In this document: in pieces, positions 36,471 through 44,464 of the stretch
Layout of the letters: each line of letters begins with the position of its first letter
Numbering within the stretch: position 1 is the stretch's first letter
Source: an uncultured Christensenella sp.
GTDB taxonomy: Bacteria; Bacillota; Clostridia; Christensenellales; UBA1242
Direction of reading: 5' to 3'
DNA: 64,000 nucleotides
Assembly: GCA_949282135.1 (NCBI GenBank)
Contig: CASDOR010000015.1
Span: 1 to 64,000 of the forward strand
Made by a program: the position numbers and the translations under genes
The notes under the pieces: generated by a model
Told to the model about the DNA's origin: nothing
The model's database searches: none
The model's input: only the letters and a program-made list of their open reading frames with translations

Positions 36471-37775
36471 GAGACCTCTAAAGTTGCCACCTTTGACACG
36501 TTTCATCATAAGCTTGCTTTGTTCAAAACTCTTAAGAAGTCTATTGACATCTTGAATTTGTGTCCCACTACCATTTGCAATCCTCTTTTTCTGACCTGCT
36601 TTAATAATGTCAGGATTTCTCCTTTCTCGCACCGTCATACTCTGAATAATCGCCTTATTCCTTGCAAGTTCCTTTTCGTCAACCTGCATGCCTTTCATTT
36701 TACCACTCATGCCAGGAATCATATTTATTATGTCATTTATGTTCCCCATTTTGTTTAGCTTTTCCATTTGAGAAAGATAATCCTCAAAGGTAAAGCTACT
36801 CTCTCTAAACTTCTTCTCTAGCTTCTTCGCCTCTTCCTCACTCACCGCACTTTGTGCTTTTTCAATAAGAGTTAGAACGTCACCCATGCCTAGAATTCTA
36901 GATGCCATTCTGTCTGGATAAAAAGGTTCAATGTCACCTAACTTCTCGCCTGTGCCACAAAACTTAATAGGCTTTTTAACAACTTCGCTTATGCTTAGTG
37001 CTGCTCCGCCTCTTGTGTCTCCGTCAAGTTTTGTAAGTATCACACCGCTTAAATCTAAGGTCTCGTCAAAAGTCTTTGCTACGTTTACTGACTCCTGCCC
37101 ATTCATAGCATCAACAACTAAAAGAATTTCAGTAGGCTTTACTGCATTTTTTATTCTAACAAGCTCGTCCATAAGTTCCTTGTCTATGCTAAGTCGCCCA
37201 GCAGTGTCAATAATGACAGTGTCATACATCTTCTTATTTGCCTCAAGTATTGCCTCTTTGCAAGTCTTTACTACGTCTTGCTTGCCCTTCTCAAAAACCT
37301 CTACGTTAGCTCCTTTCCCAACAACTTTAAGTTGCTCAATCGCCGCCGGTCTATAAATGTCACAACCAACAAGCATTGGACGTTTGCCTTGAGTTTTTAG
37401 CATCATGGCAAGTTTTCCGCACATTGTCGTCTTACCACTACCTTGAAGTCCACATAACATAATAATTGTTGGAGGTGCACTTGAGACAGCTAACTTGCTG
37501 TTTGCCCCTCCCATAAGAGATATAAGTTCTTCATTCACTATCTTTATAACTTGCTGTCCAGGGGTCAAACTATTTAAAACTTCTTGTCCGACCGCCTTTT
37601 CACTCACCCTCTTTATGAAATCTTTTGCAACAAGATAGTTTACGTCAGCCTCAAGTAGTGCAACACGAATTTCACGCATTGCATCCCTTATCTCAAGTTC
37701 AGTGAGTTTTCCTCTTTTGGTCAGGTGCGAAAAAATGTGATTAAGTCTAAGTGACAAATTAGAAAACATCCCCAT
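36462..37775 (-). CDS. ffh: Signal recognition particle protein Ffh
   Basis: 437 residues. GTPase that binds 4.5S/scRNA and targets nascent membrane proteins to FtsY. N domain, then G1 GLQGSGKTTMCGKLA (109-123), DTAGRL (G3), TKLDGDTRGGAAL (G4), and the Met-rich M domain (PGMSGKMKGMQ ... IANGSGTQIQDVNRLLKSFE). The C-terminal tail is short. It starts directly at the ylxM stop. Confidence 0.97.
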   Translation of the reverse strand: MGMFSNLSLRLNHIFSHLTKRGKLTELEIRDAMREIRVALLEADVNYLVAKDFIKRVSEKAVGQEVLNSLTPGQQVIKIVNEELISLMGGANSKLAVSSAPPTIIMLCGLQGSGKTTMCGKLAMMLKTQGKRPMLVGCDIYRPAAIEQLKVVGKGANVEVFEKGKQDVVKTCKEAILEANKKMYDTVIIDTAGRLSIDKELMDELVRIKNAVKPTEILLVVDAMNGQESVNVAKTFDETLDLSGVILTKLDGDTRGGAALSISEVVKKPIKFCGTGEKLGDIEPFYPDRMASRILGMGDVLTLIEKAQSAVSEEEAKKLEKKFRESSFTFEDYLSQMEKLNKMGNINDIINMIPGMSGKMKGMQVDEKELARNKAIIQSMTVRERRNPDIIKAGQKKRIANGSGTQIQDVNRLLKSFEQSKLMMKRVKGGNFRGLKF

Positions 37776-38108
37776 CTACATTACCTCCAGTGCCTCATTT
37801 AAAACTTGCACAACTAAGTCTTTACTCGCATTGCTATTAAGCAAAGTTATGCTTTTTTCGATTTTACCTCTAAGCTCGTCAAATTTCTTGAGGAGTTTAA
37901 GTTTCTCTTCATACTCTTCAAGTATAGCAATCGTTCGCTTAATCAAATCATTTATTGCTTGACGCGAAGAATTATACAATATCGCCAGCTCGCTAATAGA
38001 AATGTTTTGATAAACAAAGCCTGACAAGACAAGCCTTTGCTTTTCCGTTAAAAGTGGCGAATAAAAATCAAACAATAAACTTACCCTAAGACTTTCTTCT
38101 ATTCTCAT
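37776..38108 (-). CDS. ylxM: YlxM family HTH protein
   Basis: 110 residues. Sigma-70-like helix-turn-helix: LLTEKQRLVLSGFVYQNIS, then SISELAILYNSSRQAINDLIKR. YlxM always accompanies ffh and promotes SRP function. Its stop codon abuts the ffh start, so the two are coupled. Normal length. Confidence 0.93.
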   Translation of the reverse strand: MRIEESLRVSLLFDFYSPLLTEKQRLVLSGFVYQNISISELAILYNSSRQAINDLIKRTIAILEEYEEKLKLLKKFDELRGKIEKSITLLNSNASKDLVVQVLNEALEVM

Positions 38109-38427
38109 ATCTTCCTATTACAACAATATGTAAAGTAAATTTACTTTACAAACTAATTATATGTATTTTTCTTTCCCTGTCAAGAACTTTTATTAAAATA
38201 TTTATATTAAATTTAATTGGTAGATAAAATATGATTAATTTATAAATATTACATATAATAATAGACTTAAATTAAATATGAAAAATAAAACCTATTTTTA
38301 GTAAATATGTAAAATTTGGCAAGACGCATAACCTTTGATATAGGAATAAAACTAATAAGGCAATATGTATAAAAAACTTGATAAATACCTAAACTCATGT
38401 AGATAGATAAAAATAATATAATAATAC

Positions 38428-38545
38428 GGGGCGGGCGGTTTTTTGTAAAACTTAAGTTTTACAAAAAAGTGATGCTTTGTTACCACAAAGCATCACCTTT
38501 TGTGCTTTTTTTAAAAAGAAAAAAGCACAAAACTCCGCCCGCCCC
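38428..38545 (+). repeat. Cloverleaf-like three-hairpin element (copy E8)
   Basis: Perfect 11-bp outer stem GGGGCGGGCGG (38428-38438/38535-38545). Hairpins: a 30-base perfect palindrome at 38439-38468 (TTTTTTGTAAAACTT arm), 38469-38480/38485-38496 (GTGATGCTTTGT, loop TACC) and 38498-38511/38519-38532 (TTTTGTGCTTTTTT). It lies in the 584-bp gap between ylxM and the probable small terminase gene; nothing else was seen there. Confidence 0.92.
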
Positions 38546-38692
38546 ACTTTTCTTCTCCTACCCCTTTTTTCTTCCTCCTCTTTTTTTCTCTCCCCTACAC
38601 CTGTTTTAAATTCTCACACAAAAATAGGTCATAATTAATGTTAAATTTTTCTCTTCTTTACAATAACAAAATCCGCCTTATAAACCCACCTC

Positions 38693-38995
38693 TTATTTAT
38701 TTTTAAGGTCATTTATAAGTTCAAAAAGTCTGTCTTTTTCTACTTCAAGTTCTTCATCACTCATCTTACTAAAGTCTTTTTCATTTTTAAGGCTTAGTAA
38801 AATCTTAATCGACTCAACATCAGGATTTGCCACTTTTACAGTAGTTTTGCAAGACTTAAGTCTCTTCTCTCCTTTTTCATCATACACATATTCACTAATC
38901 GACTCGCTAGACTTTGCCCCTTTAACAAGCCTAAGAAGTGCTTCAACCACAATTTCTATTTGCTTAGCATTTGTCAGTTTTTCCTCTTTTTTCAT
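38693..38995 (-). CDS. Putative phage terminase small subunit
   Basis: 100 residues. A helical N-terminus (NAKQIEIVVEALLRLVKGA), a beta-like middle (YVYDEKGEKRLKSCKTTVKV) and then ANPDVESIKILLSLKNEKDF. The order 'helix, beta hairpin with charged turn, PDVxxxxxLL' is seen in many small terminase subunits that accompany this type of large terminase. It lies downstream of the large terminase gene in the same direction, with a good GAGAGGTG site. Without a search this remains a position-supported guess; it could be another small packaging protein. Confidence 0.5.
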   Translation of the reverse strand: MKKEEKLTNAKQIEIVVEALLRLVKGAKSSESISEYVYDEKGEKRLKSCKTTVKVANPDVESIKILLSLKNEKDFSKMSDEELEVEKDRLFELINDLKNK

Positions 38996-39063
38996 CTTCT
39001 TTTTTCACCTCTCTTTTGTTTTACTTAAATATTTTTCACATTTTTGTATTTTTCACCACATAA

Positions 39064-39110
39064 ATTATAACTCGTCTTTTTACCTCAAAAACACCATATT
39101 TTATTGCCAG
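39064..39110 (-). promoter_or_regulatory. Leader box upstream of the putative small terminase gene
   Basis: CTGGCAATAAAAT (first six bases 39105-39110) and TATAAT (39064-39069) with 35 bp between on the minus strand. The upstream box resembles TTGGCAGTAAAATT of the portal leader; the distance is 11 bp, about one helical turn, longer. The rest of the gap to the large terminase gene (38996-39322) shows no gene. Confidence 0.4.
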
Positions 39111-39322
39111 TACTATTCAAACCTTACTCTCATTCTAACACCCATGATTTGTCATTTTATCATAAAAACCTACCCTTATTATGTCCAAAGTTTCACTTGG
39201 CCTTATTTAGTTACAAAAAAATCCGCTTACACTTACTCATTGCCTTATAGGCTGGTAAAGAGTTTCTTATAACCCCTCTCTTTTTTACAAGTACTCTTTT
39301 TAGTTTTCACCTACCACAACTT

Positions 39323-40759
39323 CTATTCAAAACTTAAATGTCTACGTTTATTTTTTAAAATCATACTTTCTTTGTATTTTTCAAGCCTTGTTTTTTTTCG
39401 CTCATGCGCGGCAGGTCTTGTCATAAGATAATACCTAAGTTCATCCAAACTATGGTCATCTTTTTTTACTGGATTATCTCCCCCTCCCCAAAAATATGAT
39501 TTAATTTCTCTTATCATGTTTACACAGTTCTTAAAAATAAAAAGCCTACTTACCCCGTCTGCATTTTTAAGATAACTCTTCACAACCGCTATTCCAGAAA
39601 AGAGGTCTTTATTGACTTTAGTGTTTACATTTATGCCCCTTTCATTAAATAACTCTGCCACACTCTTTATTCCATTTAAAGTCCTTTGCCCTGCCGCGCT
39701 ATCTATTAGTGCTGAATACTTATTAAATCCGTCAACTTTCCAATTGAGCTCGCTACAAATCTCTTTTATTTTGTTTGCATGATAATCAATATCTCTATTC
39801 TTTTCGTAGTGCTCGCGAATAACATAAACATTTCCATCAAAGTCAACCGCGTACCAGTGACAAGCTAAAGGATTATTAAGCCCCGGGTCAATTGATATGT
39901 TGTCATACCACTCTTTTGGTACATTAAAAGGCTCAATTACATTTACATTTTCGTCAAACTCACTATACACTAGCCCACTTGACAAAACAAATCTCCCATA
40001 CTTTCTACTTTCGAGTTCTTCACTTGACATGCTCTCACTAAAAAACTTAATTTCCTTTCTATCTAAAAACGGATTGTCCTCCCAGGTCATTGTCTCATAC
40101 CAAACTTCACTGCTGTTTTTGTCGTTTAAATAAATCTCATTATATACCCAGCTAAGCCCCTTAAGTGGTGTCATAGTTCCAAAAATGTCCCCCTGTTTAT
40201 CTAAAACTCTCATGCGACACTCCATGTATATTTCTTCGTCAGGCTCTTCGTCAAACCACACATAATCAAGACTTGCCCCTTGAAATTTTTCTCTTCCCTG
40301 GTCACAACTCTTAAAACCAATTGTCGACACCCCACCAAACACATTTTTTATTTTTATGTAGTCTATAACTCCGCTTTCTGGGTAGTCTTTCTTCCCCTGT
40401 TGCATAACAACCTCAACAATCCACTCTTTTTTAAGGTAATGTAAAATCTTTTTTTGTGCGACATCTCTTTGAACTTGCCTTGATAAACTTACAACCCACC
40501 CTATCGTGTCTCGTTTATTTTTTCTAAATGGATGACAACCCCTTGCCATATATACAGTCTCAACCGCTCCGCACTCAGTCTTTCCCGTTCTATTTCCGCC
40601 AAACACCCAGCGGTTACGCTTTTTGCACTTGTGAAATTCAAGTTGTTTTAAATGTTTTATTTCTCCTCTATTATAATTAAATAAGGCATCTTCCTCTTTT
40701 CTCTTTTTAAGCTCTAGGTAAAGTTTTTGAAGTCGGTCAACAAGCTTAAATTTTTCCAT
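39323..40759 (-). CDS. terL: Phage terminase large subunit
   Basis: 478 residues; the DNA-packaging motor. ATPase: Walker A GGNRTGKT (54-61), Walker B YVWFDEEPDEE (about 166-176), coupling motif IFGTMTPLKG. Nuclease domain: acidic residues in SIDPGLNNP (Asp291), ALIDSAAG (Asp353) and KKDDHSLDELRY (Asp434/435/439). All active-site residues appear intact. Strong AAAGGAGGG site. It is transcribed toward the small terminase candidate, away from its usual partner portal, which lies 10 kb further on. Confidence 0.93.
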   Translation of the reverse strand: MEKFKLVDRLQKLYLELKKRKEEDALFNYNRGEIKHLKQLEFHKCKKRNRWVFGGNRTGKTECGAVETVYMARGCHPFRKNKRDTIGWVVSLSRQVQRDVAQKKILHYLKKEWIVEVVMQQGKKDYPESGVIDYIKIKNVFGGVSTIGFKSCDQGREKFQGASLDYVWFDEEPDEEIYMECRMRVLDKQGDIFGTMTPLKGLSWVYNEIYLNDKNSSEVWYETMTWEDNPFLDRKEIKFFSESMSSEELESRKYGRFVLSSGLVYSEFDENVNVIEPFNVPKEWYDNISIDPGLNNPLACHWYAVDFDGNVYVIREHYEKNRDIDYHANKIKEICSELNWKVDGFNKYSALIDSAAGQRTLNGIKSVAELFNERGINVNTKVNKDLFSGIAVVKSYLKNADGVSRLFIFKNCVNMIREIKSYFWGGGDNPVKKDDHSLDELRYYLMTRPAAHERKKTRLEKYKESMILKNKRRHLSFE

Positions 40760-40989
40760 GTCTTTTCTTCCCTCCTTTTGTTTGTTTTTTTACCCTTTCC
40801 TTCTCCTTTTTTTTAAAAAAACTTTCAATTTAAATAGGTCTTAAGTTACAAAAAAATAAATGCTAACTAGTTTAAATTTTAAGCAACTTGACAATAATTA
40901 AGTGGCGAAAAAAATTTTAATATTTTAAAAACTTCACCTTATTTATGATAATCTATAAAACCTCTAAACTTCACAAAATATTGTTTTTT

Positions 40990-41018
40990 TTGCCAAACTT
41001 TTTGTAGCTAAATAGAAT
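40990..41018 (+). promoter_or_regulatory. Promoter of the SH3-domain gene
   Basis: TTGCCA (40990-40995), 17 bp, TAGAAT (41013-41018), about 50 bp before the ATG at 41067. The remainder of the gap to terL shows no other gene. Confidence 0.6.
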
Positions 41019-41066
41019 ACAATTACTTTGACCAACAGACGATTAAATAAAAGGAGAAATTTACGT

Positions 41067-41906
41067 ATGAAAGTTAAAAATAGGTTTTTAACTTTTATTT
41101 TTATATGTTTACTTGTTTTGTCTCAAAACTGGCTTTTATTTTTTAGTATAAGTACAAATGCTTACGCAAAACTTACTACCTTTGTCTACGCACGAGTAAA
41201 CATGCCGGGAGTTAATTTATATAAAACAACCAACCCAACAAGTAGTAATGTCTACTTTGAAATTCCAAAAACTTACTTTGTTTTACTTATTGCCGATTTT
41301 AACGAATTGTTTTATAAAGCTCAGTATAGAGATGTCGTAGGCTACGTTTTAAAAGACGAGGTCATCCCAGTTAAAGAGACTCCTAATTCCCCATATTTAG
41401 AGGACCACTCAGTTTACGTTTTTTCAAGGGATGGACTAGATATAATGTCGTCCCCAAATGAAAGTGCTTATATAGTGACAACTACTGACCTTTATGACGA
41501 CCTATCTTACTACGGTGAAAGACAGGGCTATGAAAAGGCACAAGGACGAGGAGAAACCTGGTTTTATGTCAAAACAAATAATGGAACTTTTGGTTATGTC
41601 TATGCAGGACTTTGCGAAAGTGACAACATAATTACCGAAAATACCGAAGTCACGACCGAAGTAAAAGACCCTTTTCTTGATAACGACTCCTCTTATCTAT
41701 ATAATCTTGTAGACCTGCCAGCTGGTCTCAAAATCCTTTTAATATCTCTTGTGATTTTACCAGCAGTTATTTTGCTATTTTTAATGTTTAGACCAATTCT
41801 CTTAGAAAAATACTTAAAATCAAAAAGCCCAAAAGTTACTAAACGTGAACGCAAAAACAAAACTATCAAACAAATTCAAGAACTCACTGACGATAGTAGC
41901 CTTTAG
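41067..41906 (+). CDS. Membrane-anchored protein with SH3-like domains
   Basis: 279 residues. An N-terminal signal peptide or anchor (FLTFIFICLLVLSQNWLLFF), two bacterial SH3-like units (about residues 28-85, VNMPGVNLYKTTNP, and 95-165, SRDGLDIMSSPNES ... TNNGTFGYVYAGL), then a C-terminal membrane segment (LLISLVILPAVILLFLMF) and a Lys/Arg-rich cytoplasmic tail. Such proteins bind cell-wall peptides. The start is set by AAAGGAG before 41067; the frame is open 39 bp upstream. It is on the opposite strand from the phage genes around it, and there is no catalytic domain, so it is not an endolysin. Confidence 0.8.
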   Translation: MKVKNRFLTFIFICLLVLSQNWLLFFSISTNAYAKLTTFVYARVNMPGVNLYKTTNPTSSNVYFEIPKTYFVLLIADFNELFYKAQYRDVVGYVLKDEVIPVKETPNSPYLEDHSVYVFSRDGLDIMSSPNESAYIVTTTDLYDDLSYYGERQGYEKAQGRGETWFYVKTNNGTFGYVYAGLCESDNIITENTEVTTEVKDPFLDNDSSYLYNLVDLPAGLKILLISLVILPAVILLFLMFRPILLEKYLKSKSPKVTKRERKNKTIKQIQELTDDSSL

Positions 41907-42084
41907 TGTTCGTTAGCGTCTTTTTTAGCACGTATCACCCCTCGCGTACTTTTTTATTAACACTAAGTAATAAAGCTTTCATACTATAGTTATCTAGCCT
42001 TAAATCAAACTTAAGTCTTCTAACCTTTTTTAGAATAATTTTACAAATAATTTCTTTAGAGATTATACCTCTTTTTATGTATTA

Positions 42085-42141
42085 GTCTCGCTTTTACCTC
42101 TTTTTTGGCTTAATTTTGTGCCAAAAAAAGAGGTTAGAGAC
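42085..42141. terminator. Bidirectional terminator between the SH3 gene and the regulator gene
   Basis: Long inverted repeat: GTCTC/GAGAC outside, CCTCTTTTTTGGC (42097-42109) with GCCAAAAAAAGAGG (42120-42133) inside. The genes on both sides end toward it. Confidence 0.85.
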
Positions 42142-42152
42142 ACTTCAGAATA

Positions 42153-42731
42153 CTAAATCTTTCTTAATTTCCTTATTATAAACTCGCAAATTAAGTCACC
42201 TTTTAAATCAATATCTCCACCTTTATTTTTGAACTCTGACACGTTGTTTAAAATGTCAGTTAAAAGCATCTCTCCAAAAATTTCTTTTGACACCTCCCTG
42301 TTTTCTACTATTTTTTTAAAAAAATGTCTTTTAAATAAGTCAAGTGCTCTTGTTATTTTTCTGTAAAATCCCCTTTCGCTTATATTAAACAACTTTAAAC
42401 AAGTATCTTTTTTTAAATTGTCAATATATCTTGCACTGATAAGCCTAATGTCAGTGTCTGAAAGTAAATTTAAACTTTCATCAATAAAAAGTTTAAGATT
42501 AATTAATGCCACCTTTTTATTTGTTAGTCTTATTATCTTTTCCCCATTTTCTTCTATATGCGTTAATTCAGGCAAGAAAATAGTGGCGCTTGCTTTTGCC
42601 ACAACTAAAGAATCAATGCTACTAGCAATCTTTGGCAAAAGAGAATAAGCTGATAAACAGATTTTACATAGTTCTAAAAAATTATCTTCATTATTTGTTG
42701 TTGTTAATTTCTCATTTGTTAATTCTTTCAT
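42153..42731 (-). CDS. Sigma-region-4-like phage-type regulator
   Basis: 192 residues. Residues ~110-160 (LLSDTDIRLISARYIDNLKK then CLKLFNISERGFYRKITRAL) resemble sigma region 4 and the ArpU/RinA-type late regulators of Bacillota phages, which switch on packaging and structural genes. The first 100 residues are helical and not recognised. Good AAGGGGG site. It lies upstream of terL, where phage late regulators usually are, though the SH3 gene on the other strand intervenes. It could control the shared leader boxes; that is inference. Confidence 0.6.
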   Translation of the reverse strand: MKELTNEKLTTTNNEDNFLELCKICLSAYSLLPKIASSIDSLVVAKASATIFLPELTHIEENGEKIIRLTNKKVALINLKLFIDESLNLLSDTDIRLISARYIDNLKKDTCLKLFNISERGFYRKITRALDLFKRHFFKKIVENREVSKEIFGEMLLTDILNNVSEFKNKGGDIDLKGDLICEFIIRKLRKI

Positions 42732-43108
42732 TTTTTGCCCCCTTTACTTCATACAATTTACTCTTTATAATGTGACAATCCATGTCCACTTTAAAAGAAA
42801 ATTTTATATAATCTTAGTATTTTTTGCCTATTTATAAGTTTTTTTGTCATTTTTCCAACTAGTCTTTAAAACTCTTTTTTATGTAGTAAAAAATTATATT
42901 AAAATAAAATATTTGAGTTTTATTTTTATTTTTTATAACTCAGCTTACCTCTCGCCCTTAAAATATATTTTTAAACCTAAAAGACACTCGCTAAAAAAAT
43001 TTTTCTATTCTTGCCCACTTTTTAGACTTAAAATATATATCTGATTCTTTGTAATTTAAAGCATAGTTAGTTTTTATTTAGTACCTCCTTTATTTTTTCT
43101 ACCTATTT

Positions 43109-43153
43109 TAATTGTGAAATACCTCTAACCTCTTTTTCAAATTTTACCGGCAA
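43109..43153 (-). promoter_or_regulatory. Orphan phage-type leader without a gene
   Basis: On the minus strand TTGCCGGTAAAATTTGAAA, then CAATTA 33 bp after TTGCCG (43148-43153 and 43109-43114), and an AAAGGAGGTAC ribosome binding site at 43081-43091. The ATG that follows is closed at once by a stop. A leader of a deleted gene is likely. Confidence 0.4.
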
Positions 43154-43368
43154 CTTTTTTGCTATTTTATTTTTTTTAGTTATAAATTAGTCCTTGTCTT
43201 TATAAATATGCTTTTATTTTTTTACATAAAATAGCTTACCATTTTTGTAAAAACCTCTTTTTTAAAGTATAAGAAAAATAAAAAATAAAAAGGTAAAAAT
43301 AAATTTCTACCCTCTGTTATTATTCTAAAATTCATTCTACACTACATAAACTAGTTCTTCTGTCAAAC

Positions 43369-43507
43369 GTGCGGGCTCCCCTCGTTGTAAAATTTCAATT
43401 TTACAACGAGGGCGGAGGTGCGAAGGGGGGGGAGGCACAAGCCTCCCTCCCCCCCTTCGCCCGCTCCGCCTTTTTGTTGCAAACCTGCAACAAAAAGGGA
43501 CCCGCCC
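43369..43507 (+). repeat. Cloverleaf-like three-hairpin element (copy E9)
   Basis: Outer stem 43369-43380/43497-43507 (GTGCGGGCTCCC with one bulge and one mismatch). Hairpins: 43381-43394/43397-43410 (CTCGTTGTAAAATT); 43411-43416/43465-43470 (GGCGGA) with inner GCGAAGGGGGGG and GAGGC arms; 43471-43481/43486-43496 (TTTTTGTTGCA). Compared with the copy at 29692, a T-A pair in the first stem has become C-G. The rest of this 1-kb gap is AT-rich, with ATTTATAACTATTTATC repeats at 43610-43710. Confidence 0.9.
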
Positions 43508-43751
43508 TCCTTTCATCCCTGAATCAGTGTCTCCCTCCTCACCCTTATTCTTTCACCCACCCCATTTTACTTCCTTTTTTTATAAGGATTATATTATGAT
43601 AAATTTTTATAACTAAATAATTATAAGCATCAATAACTTATTATTTATAACTATTTATTTATCGCTAATTATTTATAACTATTTATCACTAATTATTTAT
43701 AATTTTGTATTTAGCTATTTTTTACAACTATTATTTGTCTCAAAAAAACCT

Positions 43752-44399
43752 TTATGCTCTCTCTTCTTTTTGAGGACAGTCTAACTCATCAACACTGATT
43801 TTATTAACAGAAATTTCATACGCAGTTTTAGTAATTGTATCAAAATCATTTAACTTCTTTTGATACTCTCTACTTTGTATTCTACCAACTAAGTTAACTT
43901 TTTGCCCAACCTCTAAGTCTCTTGCAAACCTCGCATTTCTTCCCCAAACAATACAAGGAAGATAATCCGACTTATTATATGCCCTATTAACGGCAATAAG
44001 TATGTCACAAATTTCCCTTCCAAACGGTGTCATCCTAAAAACTGGCGCTTTACAAATGTAGCCAGAAAGTTCAACAATATTTGGATTCATAGTATCGTCA
44101 AGCTGAATTATGTTTCTAACAAAAACATTTAAAATGAGTTTACTTTTGCCCTCTTCCAGCTTATTAAAACTCCTAAATTGCCCTTGAATACTAATCTCTT
44201 TTCCTATCTCAAAATCTTGGTGATAAAGAAGTTTTTCAGAAATAATAATTGGAATTATGTCATAGTTATTTGATAGCCTTTCAACTCTCAGTTTTAATTC
44301 ATAAAACCCTTCACCAAAGGCTTCATGACTAAATTCCAAACTTGATACAACCTCTCCTTTTAAAAAAACTTTGTTGTTTTCCATTAATTCGTAATTCAT
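43752..44399 (-). CDS. Single-stranded DNA-binding-like protein with two OB folds
   Basis: 215 residues. Two OB-type halves: KVFLKGEVVSSLEFSHEAFG ... and NIVELSGYICKAPVFRMTPFGREICDILIAVNRAYNKSDYLPCIVWG, the second close to standard SSB (GREICDILIAVNRAY, WGRNARFA). It lacks the acidic SSB tail. Proteins of this double form occur in clostridia besides the normal Ssb. A start at MENNKV (44384) is also possible. Neighbouring genes give no clear operon. Probably a minor or accessory SSB. Confidence 0.82.
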   Translation of the reverse strand: MNYELMENNKVFLKGEVVSSLEFSHEAFGEGFYELKLRVERLSNNYDIIPIIISEKLLYHQDFEIGKEISIQGQFRSFNKLEEGKSKLILNVFVRNIIQLDDTMNPNIVELSGYICKAPVFRMTPFGREICDILIAVNRAYNKSDYLPCIVWGRNARFARDLEVGQKVNLVGRIQSREYQKKLNDFDTITKTAYEISVNKISVDELDCPQKEERA

Positions 44400-44464
44400 C
44401 TATTTTTCTCCTTTTTGTTTTTTTAAGTTTTTACAATTTTTTATTTTTTTAATCTAAAAATACT

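Noticed and set aside
40952..40996. A fifth copy of the phage leader box upstream of terL (TTTGGCAAAA with TATAGA 33 bp on)
   Set aside because: The upstream box matches only TTTGGCA, and the same bases form the -35 of the divergent SH3 gene promoter (TTGCCA, 17 bp, TAGAAT), which explains them better.
41067..41906. SH3-domain protein as the phage endolysin
   Set aside because: It has no amidase, muramidase or peptidase domain, is anchored at both ends, and is on the opposite strand.
43752..44399. Main cellular SSB
   Set aside because: It has two OB folds and no acidic C-terminal tail, and it is not between rpsF and rpsR, where the main ssb gene normally is.
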